Of a DNA stretch of 6,306 nucleotides, positions 5,706 through 6,306 are shown in pieces (position 1 is the first letter of the stretch; each line of letters opens with the position of its first letter). The translations under genes and the position numbers were made by a program. Source of the DNA: an uncultured Dehalococcoidia bacterium. Lineage in GTDB: Bacteria; Chloroflexota; Dehalococcoidia; Dehalococcoidales; UBA3254. Location: the NCBI GenBank assembly GCA_903890885.1, contig CAITCX010000327.1, forward strand, positions 1-6,306, written 5' to 3'. Below the pieces are notes generated by a model that saw nothing but the letters and a program-made list of their open reading frames with translations, was not told where the DNA came from and did not search any database.

Positions 5706-6188
5706 CTATTTCAAGAAAGTGATAGAACCGGAGGGAGGATTTTTAAGTTCGAATTGTATGCCCGCTTCCTTAAATAGAGTCAGAAACTCGTCATCGTTGT
5801 ATCTGCCGAAACTGACAAAGCGCTTGATCTGTGCATTGCACAGCATTTTTGCGCAGAGGACGCAGGGAGAATGAGTACAGTAAATCGTACTGCCTTTGAT
5901 GCTTACACCGTGTAAGGCGGCCTGTATGATCACGTTTTGCTCTGCATGAACAGCCCGGCAGATTTCCACCCTTTTGCCGGACGGAATCCCCAGTTCATTG
6001 CGCAGGCAACCTAACTCCAGGCAATCCTTCAAACCAGCCGGAGCGCCATTGTAGCCTGTAGCTAAAATACGACGGTCGCTGACAGCCAGTGCTCCCATGT
6101 GGTGTCTCTGGCAGGTGGCCCGTTCAGATACTACAGAAGCGATTTTCAGGAAATATTCATCGAAATCCGGGCGAATAAAATTTTCCAT
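5706..6188 (-). CDS. comEB: dCMP deaminase (ComEB type)
   Basis: This 160-residue zinc enzyme of the cytidine/deoxycytidylate deaminase superfamily converts dCMP to dUMP, the precursor for thymidylate, in the cytoplasm. It matches the ComEB/dCMP deaminase family along its whole length: RPDFDEYFLKIA at 6-17, ILATGYNGAPAGLK at 41-54, LGIPSGKR at 66-73, the zinc and proton-shuttle motif HAEQN at 81-85 (His81, Glu83), CTHSPCVLCAKM at 104-115 (zinc ligands Cys109 and Cys112), and IKRFVSFGRY. I chose ATG 6188, which gives MENFIRPDFDEYF. An in-frame TTG at 6203 would add five residues and overlap the upstream gene. Neither start has a clear Shine-Dalgarno. The stop codon of the upstream reading frame ends one base before this ATG, so translation is probably coupled. 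The comEB name comes from a competence operon; no competence genes are visible here. Confidence 0.9.
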   Translation of the reverse strand: MENFIRPDFDEYFLKIASVVSERATCQRHHMGALAVSDRRILATGYNGAPAGLKDCLELGCLRNELGIPSGKRVEICRAVHAEQNVIIQAALHGVSIKGSTIYCTHSPCVLCAKMLCNAQIKRFVSFGRYNDDEFLTLFKEAGIQFELKNPPSGSITFLK

Positions 6189-6189
6189 A

Positions 6190-6306
6190 TTATTTTCTAG
6201 CAAGAGGAGGTTTCAGGATTTTTGCGATTACGACACGAGATTGTAATAGGAGATAGTCCAGATTATGCACATTGGAAATTATATAGTCAGCCATGGCAAT
6301 CGGTCC
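6190..6306 (-). CDS. C-terminal tail of a possible nucleotide kinase (dephospho-CoA kinase-like), cut by window edge
   Basis: A reading frame enters from the right edge and ends at TAA 6190-6192, leaving 38 residues. The visible part, MADYIISNVHNLDYLLLQS followed by a short basic tail, resembles the last helix region of P-loop kinases such as dephospho-CoA kinase, where an AD.VI.N...L...Q pattern is usual. No P-loop or catalytic motif is within the window, so the assignment is tentative and another nucleotide kinase is possible. The gene is the upstream neighbour of the dCMP deaminase gene, with only one base between stop and start, which argues that it is real and in the same operon. Confidence 0.45.
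   Translation of the reverse strand, partial: GPIAMADYIISNVHNLDYLLLQSRVVIAKILKPPLARK

Noticed and set aside
6222..6306. + strand frame opening at TTG 6222 after AGAGGAGG (6204-6211) and running off the right edge
   Set aside because: The purine-rich site looks like a ribosome binding site, but the opposite strand encodes a kinase-like tail one base from the dCMP deaminase start, and the + strand peptide is unrecognisable.
1..6306. CRISPR array, tRNA, rRNA, insertion sequence or phage module
   Set aside because: No regularly spaced repeats, cloverleaf-like segments, transposase motifs or terminal inverted repeats were seen on either strand.

Overview
This is a bacterial window of about 47% G+C (by eye), fully coding apart from short gaps. 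It carries eight genes I can assign to a family and one gene tail at the right edge. The likely source is an anaerobic bacterium of the Chloroflexota (Dehalococcoidia-like) or a deep Firmicutes lineage. Reasons are the NurA/HerA pair, an archaeal-type dUTPase, a PlsY-like paralogue and a Cys-His-Asp transglutaminase-like lipoprotein. This placement is inference and rests on no single diagnostic marker.

Left block, + strand, 2-4068. It begins with the C-terminal end of a NurA-type nuclease. Next come a predicted secreted lipoprotein with a transglutaminase/cysteine-proteinase fold, a 209-residue HAS-barrel-type protein of the kind found beside HerA, the HerA-family (DUF87) hexameric ATPase itself, and an archaeal-type dUTPase. 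NurA and HerA form the DNA end-resection nuclease/translocase complex. The HAS-type protein overlaps herA by 17 bases and is probably a third partner. The lipoprotein sits between nurA and the HAS gene with no obvious functional link. dUTPase removes dUTP and so limits uracil in DNA, which fits the DNA-maintenance theme.

Middle, 4069-4782. A 144-base gap carries a hairpin just after the dUTPase gene and a perfect extended -10 promoter element (TGnTATAAT). A strong ribosome binding site then leads into a GTG-started PlsY-family membrane protein whose three catalytic signature regions are all degenerate.

Right block, - strand, 4779-6306. Read right to left, it holds the tail of a nucleotide-kinase-like gene (perhaps dephospho-CoA kinase), a dCMP deaminase (comEB type) and a diacylglycerol/lipid kinase, tightly packed as an operon. 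The lipid kinase and the PlsY-like gene converge, and their stop codons overlap by four bases. Two themes recur across the strands: dUMP supply (dUTPase plus dCMP deaminase) and phosphatidic-acid metabolism (PlsY-like plus lipid kinase).

I saw no tRNA, rRNA, CRISPR array, insertion sequence or clear phage signal. The most unusual points are the catalytically degenerate PlsY paralogue, the lipoprotein lodged inside the nurA-herA locus, and the stand-alone HAS-type protein fused translationally to herA expression.
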